Numbered from the stretch's first letter, positions 41,583-51,448 are shown. The stretch: DNA of 64,000 bases from Alistipes sp. (GCA_017398045.1 JAFQHI010000025.1:124001-188000); one strand, 5' to 3'. Made by a program: numbers and translations. Notes: generated from the letters alone by a model not told the origin.

Positions 41583-44500
41583 ATGATGAATCCCTTCCTT
41601 GCACTTTACGATTGGTTTAAGGACCACCGCTCGGCCCTTTGGCTTACCCTTTTTGGGTCGGTCGTGGGGTTGGCTTTTGCGGCTGTCGGGGTGCAGTTCG
41701 AAGAGAATATTTCGAGCTTCTTCGATGACGGTGAGCAGGCCGGAAAGGCGATGTTTGATAACCTCAAACTCAAAGACCGCATCGTCGTTCTGCTCTCGGG
41801 CGAGGAGCCTGACGAGCTGGTCGAGGCGGGTTATGCGTTTGTGCAGGCCGTCGAACCGCTCGTTGCGGAGGGGTTGATTGCGACGGTGACCGATACGGCC
41901 GGAGCCTCGACCGTGGGGGCTACGACCGACTTTGTCTATCGCTATCTGCCCCTTTGGTTGGAGGAGGCCGATTATGTGCGGATGGATTCGCTCCTGACGC
42001 GCGAGGGTATTCATAAGGCGGTGGAGAGAAGCTATCGTCTGATGACCTCGGCAGCCGGCATGGCCGTGGGTGAGGTGGTAAGACGCGACCCGCTGTCGAT
42101 AGCCACCCACCTGATGCGTCGCTTTGAGCGATTTGATGCCGGGGGCGATTACGAACTCTATGCCGACCACCTCTTTACGGCCGATATGAAGACGATGCTC
42201 CTCTTCCTCTCGCCTGCCCACGGCATGGGACATACGGGCGAGAATGAGCGATTGGTGAGCGGTCTGGAGGAGGCCATGGCGCACATCGAGGGGCAGTATG
42301 CGGTCGATGTGTCGTGTGTAGGAGGGCCGGTAGTGGCCGTCTATAATGCCCGTCAGATTAAGCGCGACACGATGCTGACCCTCTCAATAGCCCTGCTTAT
42401 CATTGTCGGAGGGTTGTTCCTCTCGTTTCGCAATCGACGCGCCATTCCGCTTATTGTCACCCCGCCCCTCTATGGCGCACTCTTTTCGTTGGCACTCATC
42501 TATTTTATTCAGGGGAGCATCTCGGCCATTGCGATTGGTGCAGGTGCCATCGTGCTGGGTATTGCGTTGAGCTATTCGATTCATGTGGTGGCCCACAGCA
42601 ACCATACGACCGACCCGAAACGCATCATCGAGGAGCTGACCTATCCGCTCACTATCGGCTGCCTGACGACCATCGGAGCCTTTGTGGCCTTGCTCTTCAC
42701 GCGCTCTGCACTGCTGCACGATATGGGTCTTTTTGCCGCCTTGGCTTTGGTCGGCACGACGCTCTTTTGTCTGGTCTTTCTGCCACACTTCCTGCGCCCG
42801 AGCGATAAGCATCAGGTGCCGAACCGCTTGATGCAGTGGATTGAGCAGGCCAACAGCTACGACTACACGAAAAATCGTTGGGTGGTGGCGTTGGTGGTCG
42901 TGCTGACCATCGGAGGTCTCTTCTTCTACCGCGGTGTGGGCTTTGATAGCGATATGAGCCGCCTGAACTACGAACCCGAAGAGGTGCGATGGGCTGAAAA
43001 TCGCCTTGAGGAGGCCTTCGGCAAGACACAGCGTCGGGTCTATCTGGTCAGCTCGGCCGATGCCCTGACCGAAGCGGTGGCCGACTACGAACGGCTGACG
43101 CAGGAGGTCTCGGCCATGCAGCAGGAGGGACTTGTTGAGGGCTTTACCTCGGTAGCCGATTTTGTGCTGGATAGGGATGAGCAGGAGCGTCGCATTGCCC
43201 GTTGGGAGCAATTCTGGCAGGAGCGTCGCGCTACGACCATGCGTTCTTTCAATGAGGCATTGACCGCGGTCGGCTTCCGCGCAGGTGCCTTCCCCGACTT
43301 TGAGGAGCTGCTCCATCGGAGATACGAGGTGTGTGGCTATACGGAGGAGGAGTTGCGCGATGTGCCGATTTTGTCGGATTGGATAAACTTCTCGGATGAC
43401 AGGACCTTGTTGGTGAGCGGTCTGGAGCTGAAGGAGGAGCATAAAGAGACGGTTTATGCCCATCTGAAGGAGCGTACCACAACGGCCATTATCGACCGTG
43501 CCTACTTCTCGTCGCGCATGGTGGAGACGGCGGGCGAGGATTTCAATTACATCCTTTTCATCTCGTCGCTCATCGTCTTTGTCGCTCTTTTACTCTCGTA
43601 TGGGCGCATCGAATTGGCTCTGTTGGCCTTCCTGCCGATGTGCATCACGTGGGTGATTATTCTGGGTATGATGGCGTTGTTTGACATCCGATTCAACATC
43701 GTCAATGTGATTTTGGCCACCTTTATCTTCGGTATCGGTGACGACTTCTCCATCTTTATCATGGATGGTCTGTTGGAGGAGTATCGCACGGGGCGCAAAA
43801 TGCTCGGTGTGCATAAGACGGCCATCTTCTTCTCGGCCTTTACGACGGTGGTCGGTATGGGTGTGCTGATTTTGGCCGAGCATCCGACCTTGAAATCCAT
43901 CGCCTTGATTTCAGTACTCGGCATGATGGCCGTGGTGCTGGTCTCCTATACGTTGCAACCCTTGTTGTTCCGCCTTTTGGTGCGCTCGCAAACCCAACGC
44001 GGCAGTGCGCCCTACACGTTGCGCTCGCTTTTGGTGAGCCTCTATGCCTTCCTCTATTTCTTCCTGGGGTGTGTGGTGCTGCAGCTGCTCATGGCGGTGA
44101 TGCAACTTTGCCCCATGCAACGCAAACGTCGTAAGGCTATCTTCCACCACGGCATCTACCACTTTACGCGCCTCTTTTTGAGGACCGTTCCCGGTGTCAG
44201 GGTGGTGCGCGAGGGGGTTACGAAGGGGGCTTTCGACCGCCCTGCCGTCATTGTGGCCAACCACCAGTCGTTTATCGATATTCTGATGTTGCTCTCCACG
44301 ACACCGCGCTTGGTGATGGTGACCAACAGCTGGGTGTGGCATTCGCCCTTCTTCGGGCGGATTGTCCGCTATGCCGACTGCTATCATGTGGCCAACGGCT
44401 ACGAGCAACTCTCCGACGAGCTGCGTCCGCGCATCGAGGAGGGCTATTCGGTGGTCATCTTCCCCGAGGGAACGCGCTCGGTGGACCAGCAGATGGGGCG

Positions 44501-45422
44501 TTTCCATAAGGGAGCCTTCTACCTGGCCGATATGCTTAAGTTGGATATCGTGCCGGTGTTGTTGTATGGTACGGGAATGGTTTCGGCCAAGCGGGCCGGA
44601 TTCCACATCAAACGCGGATGGCTTGTGGAGCAGCTGCTGCCCCGCATCAGCTATGGCGATCAGAGTTGGGGAGCCACCTACCGCGAGCAGGCGAAAATCT
44701 ATCGTCGTCGCATGATGGAGGGCTACGCGCAGCTCAATCATCGTTACGGGGTGGTCGAAAATCCCTACTTCCGCGATACGGTACAAGCCAACTACCTCTA
44801 CAAAGGGCCTGTTTTGGAGGGCTATATGCGCGTAAAAATGCGTCTGGACGGCTATTATAGGTGGTGGCACAAGGTCATTCCGGCTCGTGCCACGGTGACC
44901 GATGTCGGATGTGGCCACGGTCAGATGGCCTGTATGCTCTCGCTCCTGGGACCCGACCGCACGATTTACGGCTTGGACTACGATGCCGAGAAGATACTTC
45001 AGGCACAACATAGTTTCCTCGCCTCCGAGCGACTGCAATTCCGCGTGGCCGATATGCGGGTCGATGAACTGCCCCGTTCGGATGTGTTCCTCTTCAACGA
45101 CAGCCTGCACTACATCAGTGCCGAGGGGCAACGTGCCGTATTGCAACGTGCCGTACAATCGCTCAACGAAGGGGGTCTGATTATCGTGCGCGATGGCGAT
45201 GCTTCGCGTGGCGAGGAGCAACACGCTGCGATTTTGGCCACCGAGCGGTGGTCCACCCGCATTTTGAAATTTAATCGCACGGACGAGCATTTACACTTCG
45301 TGGATAGAAATTGGATGGCGCAGTTTGCCCGTGAGGAGGGGTTATATATCACCACCGCGGCTTGCGATACGACCACCTCCGAGACCCTCTATCTGCTGAC
45401 AAAAACAGAACCACATGGCTAA
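41583..45422 (+). CDS. Trifunctional MMPL exporter / PlsC acyltransferase / methyltransferase
   Basis: A 1279-residue fusion. Residues 1 to about 820 are an MMPL/RND-type exporter with two sets of membrane helices and periplasmic loops. Residues 850-1060 hold a PlsC acyltransferase, with NHQSFIDILML (HX4D, near 893) and the FPEGTRS block near 960. Residues 1080-1279 are a class I methyltransferase with the motif TDVGCGHGQM near 1106. It probably acylates a lipid, modifies it and flips or exports it, so substrate passing between the parts is plausible. The stretch is one uninterrupted frame with no sign of sequencing error. Overlaps the next gene by 8 bp. Confidence 0.92.
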   Translation: MMNPFLALYDWFKDHRSALWLTLFGSVVGLAFAAVGVQFEENISSFFDDGEQAGKAMFDNLKLKDRIVVLLSGEEPDELVEAGYAFVQAVEPLVAEGLIATVTDTAGASTVGATTDFVYRYLPLWLEEADYVRMDSLLTREGIHKAVERSYRLMTSAAGMAVGEVVRRDPLSIATHLMRRFERFDAGGDYELYADHLFTADMKTMLLFLSPAHGMGHTGENERLVSGLEEAMAHIEGQYAVDVSCVGGPVVAVYNARQIKRDTMLTLSIALLIIVGGLFLSFRNRRAIPLIVTPPLYGALFSLALIYFIQGSISAIAIGAGAIVLGIALSYSIHVVAHSNHTTDPKRIIEELTYPLTIGCLTTIGAFVALLFTRSALLHDMGLFAALALVGTTLFCLVFLPHFLRPSDKHQVPNRLMQWIEQANSYDYTKNRWVVALVVVLTIGGLFFYRGVGFDSDMSRLNYEPEEVRWAENRLEEAFGKTQRRVYLVSSADALTEAVADYERLTQEVSAMQQEGLVEGFTSVADFVLDRDEQERRIARWEQFWQERRATTMRSFNEALTAVGFRAGAFPDFEELLHRRYEVCGYTEEELRDVPILSDWINFSDDRTLLVSGLELKEEHKETVYAHLKERTTTAIIDRAYFSSRMVETAGEDFNYILFISSLIVFVALLLSYGRIELALLAFLPMCITWVIILGMMALFDIRFNIVNVILATFIFGIGDDFSIFIMDGLLEEYRTGRKMLGVHKTAIFFSAFTTVVGMGVLILAEHPTLKSIALISVLGMMAVVLVSYTLQPLLFRLLVRSQTQRGSAPYTLRSLLVSLYAFLYFFLGCVVLQLLMAVMQLCPMQRKRRKAIFHHGIYHFTRLFLRTVPGVRVVREGVTKGAFDRPAVIVANHQSFIDILMLLSTTPRLVMVTNSWVWHSPFFGRIVRYADCYHVANGYEQLSDELRPRIEEGYSVVIFPEGTRSVDQQMGRFHKGAFYLADMLKLDIVPVLLYGTGMVSAKRAGFHIKRGWLVEQLLPRISYGDQSWGATYREQAKIYRRRMMEGYAQLNHRYGVVENPYFRDTVQANYLYKGPVLEGYMRVKMRLDGYYRWWHKVIPARATVTDVGCGHGQMACMLSLLGPDRTIYGLDYDAEKILQAQHSFLASERLQFRVADMRVDELPRSDVFLFNDSLHYISAEGQRAVLQRAVQSLNEGGLIIVRDGDASRGEEQHAAILATERWSTRILKFNRTDEHLHFVDRNWMAQFAREEGLYITTAACDTTTSETLYLLTKTEPHG

Positions 45423-46905
45423 AGAGGATGTCGTGATAATCGGTAGTGGCCTGGGAGGCTTAAGCGCGGCCGTGATGCTGGCTCGCGAGGGCAAGCGTGT
45501 GCTTGTCGTAGAGCGACAGCGTGTGGTGGGTGGATGTTTGCAATCTTTCCGTCGGGGTCGTCACCTGCTCGATACGGGTATTCACTATGTCGGAGCCTTG
45601 GCCGACGGGGCTATTTTGAACCAATATTTTCGCTACCTGGGGGTGATGGACCGCCTGCGTTTGGCGCGTCTTGATGACGAGGGGTTCGATTGCATCCACC
45701 TTGCGGATGGCTCCTCCTACCTCCATGCTGCGGGCTACGACCGCTTTGTGGAGACCCTCGCGCGGGATTTTCCCCGCGAACGTGCCGGCTTGGAGGCCTT
45801 TTGTGCGCGGATGCGTGAGGTGGGTGAGCTGATTAGCCCCGAGGTGTTGCGTAGCGGTCGCCTCTCGGCCGGTGGGTTGGAGTATATGTCCCTGTCGGCC
45901 GTGGGGGAGCTGGAACGATGCATCGGGGATGAAAAACTCCGTCAGGTATTGGCCGGCTCGTTGCCGCTCTATGCCGGAAAGCGCGAATCGGCCTCGTTCT
46001 ATATCCATGCGATGATTAACCATTCGAACATCGAGGGCGCGTACAGCTTTGTGGGCGGTACGCAGCAGTTGGCCGATTTGCTTGTCGAGGAGTTGCGTCG
46101 GCATGGTGGCGAGATTCGCACTTCGGCCGAGGTGACGCGGATTCATCTCAACGGAGATTGTGTCGAGTGGGTGGAACTGAACGGTGAGGAGCGCATCGAG
46201 ACTGCGTCGGTGATTTCGTCGATTCACCCCTGTCACACCTTCTCGCTGCTCGATAACAACCAGGTCATCAAGCGAGCCTTCTACACCCGATTGCAGACGC
46301 TGGAGAACAGCTACGGCATCTTTACCGTCTATCTGACCTTCAAAAAGGATACCGTGCGCTACGAAAATCGCAACCATTATATCTACAACACGGAGGATGT
46401 CTGGTCGCTGGAGGGAAAGTTCGGAGGACTCGATATCCCTTGGGTGCTGTTCTCGATGCAGGCCTCCGATGCGCCCTATTGCGAGGTGGCTACGTTACTT
46501 ATCCCGATGCAACTGAAGGAGCTGGAGCGTTGGCTCGAGACGAAAAGCGGCCATCGTGGAGCCGATTACGAGGCCTTCAAAGCCCACTTTGCCGAACAGA
46601 TTATCGAGCTGGTGCATCAACGTATTCCCTACCTGAAGCCCGCTATCGAAAAGGTCTATACCGCGTCGCCCCTTACCTACCGCGATTATACCGGCACCCC
46701 CGATGGCTCGGCTTACGGCATCGTGAAGGATTTTCATAACCCGATTGTGAATCATCTGCCGGCTCGTACCCGCATCCGCAACCTGCTGCTTACGGGTCAG
46801 AGTCTTAACGTGCATGGGGCGTTGGGCGTGGTGGTTTCGTCGGCTGTGACGTGTAGTGAACTGCTGGGTGTAGAGTACCTGGCCAAAAAGATAGGCAATG
46901 CGTAG
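45415..46905 (+). CDS. FAD-dependent oxidoreductase (CrtI/phytoene desaturase-like)
   Basis: The 496-residue protein starts with the Rossmann dinucleotide fold VVIIGSGLGGLSAAVML (residues 6-22) and VERQRVVGGCLQSFRR, and ends with LLLTGQSLNVHGALGVVVSSAVTCSELL, typical of CrtI-like and retinol-saturase-like flavoproteins. It might desaturate or oxidise the polyene or the acyl chain. Overlaps its neighbours by 8 bp on both sides. No electron acceptor is predictable. Confidence 0.88.
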   Translation: MAKEDVVIIGSGLGGLSAAVMLAREGKRVLVVERQRVVGGCLQSFRRGRHLLDTGIHYVGALADGAILNQYFRYLGVMDRLRLARLDDEGFDCIHLADGSSYLHAAGYDRFVETLARDFPRERAGLEAFCARMREVGELISPEVLRSGRLSAGGLEYMSLSAVGELERCIGDEKLRQVLAGSLPLYAGKRESASFYIHAMINHSNIEGAYSFVGGTQQLADLLVEELRRHGGEIRTSAEVTRIHLNGDCVEWVELNGEERIETASVISSIHPCHTFSLLDNNQVIKRAFYTRLQTLENSYGIFTVYLTFKKDTVRYENRNHYIYNTEDVWSLEGKFGGLDIPWVLFSMQASDAPYCEVATLLIPMQLKELERWLETKSGHRGADYEAFKAHFAEQIIELVHQRIPYLKPAIEKVYTASPLTYRDYTGTPDGSAYGIVKDFHNPIVNHLPARTRIRNLLLTGQSLNVHGALGVVVSSAVTCSELLGVEYLAKKIGNA

Positions 46906-48577
46906 ATGGTTGAAATGGATAGGGTGGAGCGTCGTTATCCTCCTCATGCTGCTGGTTGTGCTACCGGTTGGAGTCGGTGTCGTCTTGTACCGAACGGCCG
47001 ATATGATGCAACCCGCAACAGCGGTTGATACGGCTGCCTATCGTCCGACGCTGGTGGGCGATTCGTTGCGCTATGTGGGGCCGCACTCCCTTTTGAAGAA
47101 TCGCTACGGCCTTTGGGAGGCCTATGTCGAGGGGACGGCTACGGAGCGTGGTGCGGCACTCGGTATGTTGCTCCGCCCCGAATTGGCCTATCAGGAGCGG
47201 GTCTTTGTGGAGCAGATTCGACGCATCATCCCCTCGGATAGCTACCTGTGGTTTCTGCATAAACTGACCGTGATTTTCAACCGCCGCATGGCACGCCACA
47301 TCCCCGAGGAGTACCGCGAGGAGATACACGCTTTGTCCATGGCGTGCAGCCACGAGTTTGATGTGATTGGTAGCCCGTATGGTCGTCAGCTGAACTACCA
47401 TGCCGCACACGATATCGGCCATGCGATGCAGGAGTATATGCTGGTCGGTTGTTCGTCGTTTGCCGTGTGGGGTAACGAGAGCGCGGATGGCGAACTGCTC
47501 GTAGGACGCAACTTCGACTTCTGGGTGGGTGATGATTTTGCCCGTAATAAGGTGGTGCTGTTTGTGGCACCCGATAGCGGTTATCGCTTCGTCTCGGTCA
47601 CGTGGCCCGGTATGATGGGGGTACTTTCGGGCATGAACGAGCGCGGTTTGACGGTGACCATCAACGCCTCGAAGGGGGCTGTGCCGACCGCTTCGGCCCT
47701 GCCTATTTCGCTCTTGGCGCGCCAGATTTTGCAATATGCCGCCACGATTGACGAGGCTCGTCGGATTGCTGCCGAGGCGCAGACCTTCGTATCGGAGTCG
47801 ATACTCGTTGCCTCGGCCGAGGAGGGACGGGCGGCCCTTATCGAGAAAAGTCCCGACCTTCAGGCGGTATATGCGCCTGCGGGTGAGCGCATCATCTCGA
47901 CCAACCACTACCAAAGCGAGCAGTTTGCTACCGATGCAGCCAATCGGGAGAATATCGCCACCTCGGACAGCCCCTATCGTTGGGCGCGTCTGGAGGAGTT
48001 GTTGAATCGTCACGCACCATTGACCCCTGCGTCGTCCGCCTCGGTGTTGCGCAACCGCGCGGGGTTGAACGATGCCCCCATCGGTTGGACGAATGAGAAG
48101 GCCATCAACCAATGTATTGCCCACCACGGGGTGATTTTCCAGCCCGCGAAACGTCGGATGTGGCTCTCGACCGACCCTTGGCAGGCCGGACGGATGCTCT
48201 GCTACGATTTGCACACATTCTTTACGGCCGAAAAACCGTTGCGGGCATCGCAATGCCTGGAGGCCCATTCGATAGCTGCCGATACGGCCTTCCTCCGCGC
48301 AGAGTATCCGCGCGTAAAGGCACATCGCGCACTCACTGCGGCTCTGCGTGACCAACTCCGTCGCGGTGAGCAGGTGGAGCGCGTGTTGCTCGATTCGCTG
48401 GTGGCGAACAATCCGCACTACTATGGTGTCTATGACCTGCGTGGCGATGCGTTGCTGCGTGAGGGGGCGGTTGAGGAGGCCTGCAAGGCGTGGCAAGAGG
48501 CGTTGAAGTGCGAGATTCCGCGCCTCAATGAAAAGAAGATAATCGAACAAAAACTTTCCGAATATGGTACAAGATAA
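46898..48577 (+). CDS. C45-family Ntn hydrolase, membrane-anchored
   Basis: The 559-residue protein begins with a transmembrane anchor (residues 9-31). The main part resembles the C45/acyl-CoA:6-aminopenicillanic acid acyltransferase family. These proteins normally self-cleave before an N-terminal nucleophile, here probably Cys185 in VGCSSFAVWG, followed by GRNFDFWVGDD. A tetratricopeptide-like C-terminal part contains YDLRGDALLREGAVEEA. It may transfer or release an acyl group from the polyene product. The pairing of this family with an aryl-polyene system is a good clue for a lipid-linked product. Coupled to both neighbours by overlaps. Confidence 0.85.
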   Translation: MRRWLKWIGWSVVILLMLLVVLPVGVGVVLYRTADMMQPATAVDTAAYRPTLVGDSLRYVGPHSLLKNRYGLWEAYVEGTATERGAALGMLLRPELAYQERVFVEQIRRIIPSDSYLWFLHKLTVIFNRRMARHIPEEYREEIHALSMACSHEFDVIGSPYGRQLNYHAAHDIGHAMQEYMLVGCSSFAVWGNESADGELLVGRNFDFWVGDDFARNKVVLFVAPDSGYRFVSVTWPGMMGVLSGMNERGLTVTINASKGAVPTASALPISLLARQILQYAATIDEARRIAAEAQTFVSESILVASAEEGRAALIEKSPDLQAVYAPAGERIISTNHYQSEQFATDAANRENIATSDSPYRWARLEELLNRHAPLTPASSASVLRNRAGLNDAPIGWTNEKAINQCIAHHGVIFQPAKRRMWLSTDPWQAGRMLCYDLHTFFTAEKPLRASQCLEAHSIAADTAFLRAEYPRVKAHRALTAALRDQLRRGEQVERVLLDSLVANNPHYYGVYDLRGDALLREGAVEEACKAWQEALKCEIPRLNEKKIIEQKLSEYGTR

Positions 48578-49865
48578 GGAGTTACACTATCGTTCGACGG
48601 AGGAGATACTTTTCTTCCAGGAGGCGCGTATGCGCGAAACGATTGCCTACGTGGCCGAACATTCGGCCTTTTATCGACGGATGTTCCACGACAAGGGTAT
48701 CGACCCCTCGACGATTCTTTCGTTGGAGGATTTGCGCCGGTTGCCCCTCACCACGAAGGAGGATTTGCAACGCCACGGAGCCGACTTTGTCTGCGTCGAT
48801 AAGCGGGCGATTATCGACTATGTGACCACCTCGGGAACGCTCGGCGACCCCGTCACCTTTGCCCTCACGGAGGGCGACCTGCAACGCTTGGCCTACAACG
48901 AGGCCTGTTCGTTCTCCATGGCGGGTTGCACGGCCGACGATGTGATGCAGTTGATGACCACCATCGACCGTCGTTTTATGGCCGGCCTGGCCTACTTTAT
49001 GGGGGCGCGAAAGCTCGGTTGTGGCGTGGTGCGCGTAGGAAACGGTATTCCCGAATTGCAGTGGGATACGATTCGTCGCGTGGAATCCACCGCCTGCATG
49101 GTGGTACCTTCATTCTTGGTGAAGTTGGTCGATTTTGCCGAGAAAAACGGAATTGATGCCAACCAGAGCAGCCTTAAACGCGCCATCTGTATCGGTGAGA
49201 CCCTGCGCACGGTGGATGGTCAGCTAACCAAGCTCGCCCAGAAGATTTCGGAGCGTTGGCCCCACCTTGAACTCTATTCGACCTACGCTTCGACCGAGAT
49301 GCAGGCCTCGTTTACCGAGTGTGCCTGCCACATGGGAGGCCACGTGCCGGCCGATTTGATTATTGTCGAGCTGCTCGACGAGGCAGGTAATCCGGTGCCG
49401 CAGGGCGAGGCCGGCGAGGTGACCATCACCACGCTGGGCGTGGAGGGTATGCCGCTGGTGCGTTTTCGCACGGGCGATATGTGCGTAAGGTATGATGAGC
49501 CGTGCCGTTGCGGACGCAATACGCCCCGTTTGAGCGGTGTGATTGGTCGCAAGGGGCAGATGATTAAGTTTAAGGGTACGACCCTCTATCCGCCTGCATT
49601 GTTCGACATTTTGGATAACATTCCCGAGGTGGAGAACTACATTGTCGAGGTCTTCACCAACGCCCTCGGTACCGACCAGATTCAAATCAAGGTCGGCTCG
49701 GAGAATCACAGCGAGACCTTTATCAAGCAGATTAAGGATATCTTCCGTTCGAAGGTGCGCGTGGCTCCCGATGTGCGCTTCGAGGCTCCCGAACTGATTG
49801 CCAAGCAACAGATGCCGCCGATGAGCCGCAAGGTGGTGAAATTCTTCGATTTGAGAAACAAATAA
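48564..49865 (+). CDS. AMP-forming acyl ligase (PaaK-like), probable coumarate activator
   Basis: 433 residues, related to phenylacetate-CoA ligases: TTSGTLGDPVTFALT (ATP-binding P-loop, about residues 92-106), YSTYASTEMQ (about 238-247), the C-rich ECACHMG and CRCGRNTPR motifs, GRKGQMIKFKG and the end QMPPMSRKVVKF. It would adenylate an aryl acid and load it onto an ACP or CoA, so it probably activates the 4-coumarate made by the ammonia-lyase. It is the last gene of the operon, ending 17 bp before a perfect terminator. Confidence 0.9.
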   Translation: MVQDKELHYRSTEEILFFQEARMRETIAYVAEHSAFYRRMFHDKGIDPSTILSLEDLRRLPLTTKEDLQRHGADFVCVDKRAIIDYVTTSGTLGDPVTFALTEGDLQRLAYNEACSFSMAGCTADDVMQLMTTIDRRFMAGLAYFMGARKLGCGVVRVGNGIPELQWDTIRRVESTACMVVPSFLVKLVDFAEKNGIDANQSSLKRAICIGETLRTVDGQLTKLAQKISERWPHLELYSTYASTEMQASFTECACHMGGHVPADLIIVELLDEAGNPVPQGEAGEVTITTLGVEGMPLVRFRTGDMCVRYDEPCRCGRNTPRLSGVIGRKGQMIKFKGTTLYPPALFDILDNIPEVENYIVEVFTNALGTDQIQIKVGSENHSETFIKQIKDIFRSKVRVAPDVRFEAPELIAKQQMPPMSRKVVKFFDLRNK

Positions 49866-49882
49866 TGCCATTATGCTATGAT

Positions 49883-49920
49883 AAGAGCCGTCCAAAAGTA
49901 ATTTGGACGGCTCTTGTTTT
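49883..49920. terminator. Terminator ending the aryl-polyene operon
   Basis: A perfect 14 bp stem (49883-49896 with 49902-49915) encloses AGTAA and is followed by a T-rich GTTTTGG. The 5' side begins A-A-G-A-G-C-C. The gene on its right is convergent, so the hairpin may serve both. Confidence 0.9.
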
Positions 49921-49939
49921 GGTTGTTATGCGTGTCAGC

Positions 49940-51448
49940 CTATTTCGAAGCACCCTTCAGGCGGAAGTTGCTGTCGATGATGGCCTGCGGCAGCAGTTTG
50001 CCATACATCCCGTAGCTGCCACTCTGCTCTACACCGGCGTAGTCCATCATCACGATACCCGTGCAGGAGGGCGAGTTGATGATGTAGCCGTAGAGGTAGG
50101 GGTTAATCTGCTCGGCATTCTGCTTGTAGTTCGTCAAGCCGCTATAACCCGATACGTGGTTGATGGTCCAGCGGTCGGCATCGCGGTTGGCGGTTGAGAG
50201 GTCCACCATCGCGGCAACGCTATGTTGCTTGGCCGAGCTATCCTCTACCTCGTAGTAGTCCTGAATATTCAGCGCGATGTTGGCCGTCTGGTTGTAGATG
50301 CGACCGTTGGTGCTACCTGCTACGCTGTGGCTCCAACCCGACACGAAACCGCCCGTCGAGGGGGTATCGGCATAGCTGTCACGGGCCAAAATCAGCAGTT
50401 TGCCGCGCAAATCGCCCACGGTCATGCCCTGCTTCAGCTCGGCACGGTATTCGGCAGGGAAGTCCGACGAGGTCAGGAACGATGCCATCAGCTCGTTCCA
50501 GGTCGAGCGGTCGTTGTAGAGCGGCGAATCGCTCTCGAAACGCATCACCACAATTGCAAACTCCTCGGGATTTTGTTTCAGGTTGTTCGTCAGCGTAGCG
50601 ATAGCCGCTTTGAACGAGGTCTTGGTCTCGATGATGCCGTGGTAGATGTGCAACTCATAGCCCCACTTAAAGAAACCTGTGCGCACGCGCTTGTAACCCG
50701 GACGGAGGTCAAAAACACGAATACCGAGGTCCCATTGCTCTTGCAACGAGAGGTCCTGCGTCTTGCCAATCGAGAGGGTGGTGCCATCGCCCGTGGCGGC
50801 ATCGTGCGTACCGGGAATCGAGAGCTGCGAGAGGTAGGTTTCGTCCGAGAGGGCCGAAATCCAGTTGTTCTGCGCTTTGACGGTCGGGGTCAGCGCGATG
50901 GTGCTGTTGGCCGTCACCGGCTCGTTGATAACGGCCTCGATGCTCTTCGAACCCGTGGCGTGGATGCGAAGCGTCAGTTCACCGGCCTCGAACGACGTGG
51001 CAGGCAGAGCCACCTCGACGTGAATCTGCTCGCCCTCACCTATCTGCGTATTGCGACGCGACGTGCTGTTGACGAAGTTCATAAAACGCACCGTGTGTGC
51101 CGTTTCGTCGGCTGCCGTGGCGGTCGTGCCGTCCCAGTAGAGGCGACCCGAAAGCAGTTTGCCCGTCGAACGGAGGCTGATGCCGGTCATCTCCAAATCG
51201 GCAGGAATCGTGACCAAGAAACGAGCCGTGATAACACCCTGCACGGCCATACGCGGGGTGGTGGTGTAGATGCCGTTCACGGCCTCGCCGAGGTCGTAGG
51301 TGGCATCTTGCGGCAGGTAGAGGGTTTCGACTGCCGAGCGGGTGGCTGCGGTGAGGCGCGGTTCGGCCTCATGGTCGAATGAATCTTGGCAGGCACCCAG
51401 CAAAAGTGCGCACGCCATACCGAAAGCGGTAATGATTGATTTTTTCAT
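49940..51448 (-). CDS. PI-PLC domain lipoprotein
   Basis: 502 residues with a lipoprotein signal (LLLGACQDS, Cys20), an N-terminal beta-sandwich of fimbrillin type (residues 40-190), and a phosphatidylinositol-specific phospholipase C X-type barrel: LSIPGTHDAATG carries His215, HIYHG carries His270, and QWDLGIRVFDLRPG lies between them. The barrel residues needed for acid-base catalysis are present, so it may cut a glycosylphosphatidylinositol or phosphoinositide headgroup outside the cell. The substrate is unknown. It is monocistronic, with a -7 box at 51518-51511 on the minus strand. Confidence 0.9.
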   Translation of the reverse strand: MKKSIITAFGMACALLLGACQDSFDHEAEPRLTAATRSAVETLYLPQDATYDLGEAVNGIYTTTPRMAVQGVITARFLVTIPADLEMTGISLRSTGKLLSGRLYWDGTTATAADETAHTVRFMNFVNSTSRRNTQIGEGEQIHVEVALPATSFEAGELTLRIHATGSKSIEAVINEPVTANSTIALTPTVKAQNNWISALSDETYLSQLSIPGTHDAATGDGTTLSIGKTQDLSLQEQWDLGIRVFDLRPGYKRVRTGFFKWGYELHIYHGIIETKTSFKAAIATLTNNLKQNPEEFAIVVMRFESDSPLYNDRSTWNELMASFLTSSDFPAEYRAELKQGMTVGDLRGKLLILARDSYADTPSTGGFVSGWSHSVAGSTNGRIYNQTANIALNIQDYYEVEDSSAKQHSVAAMVDLSTANRDADRWTINHVSGYSGLTNYKQNAEQINPYLYGYIINSPSCTGIVMMDYAGVEQSGSYGMYGKLLPQAIIDSNFRLKGASK

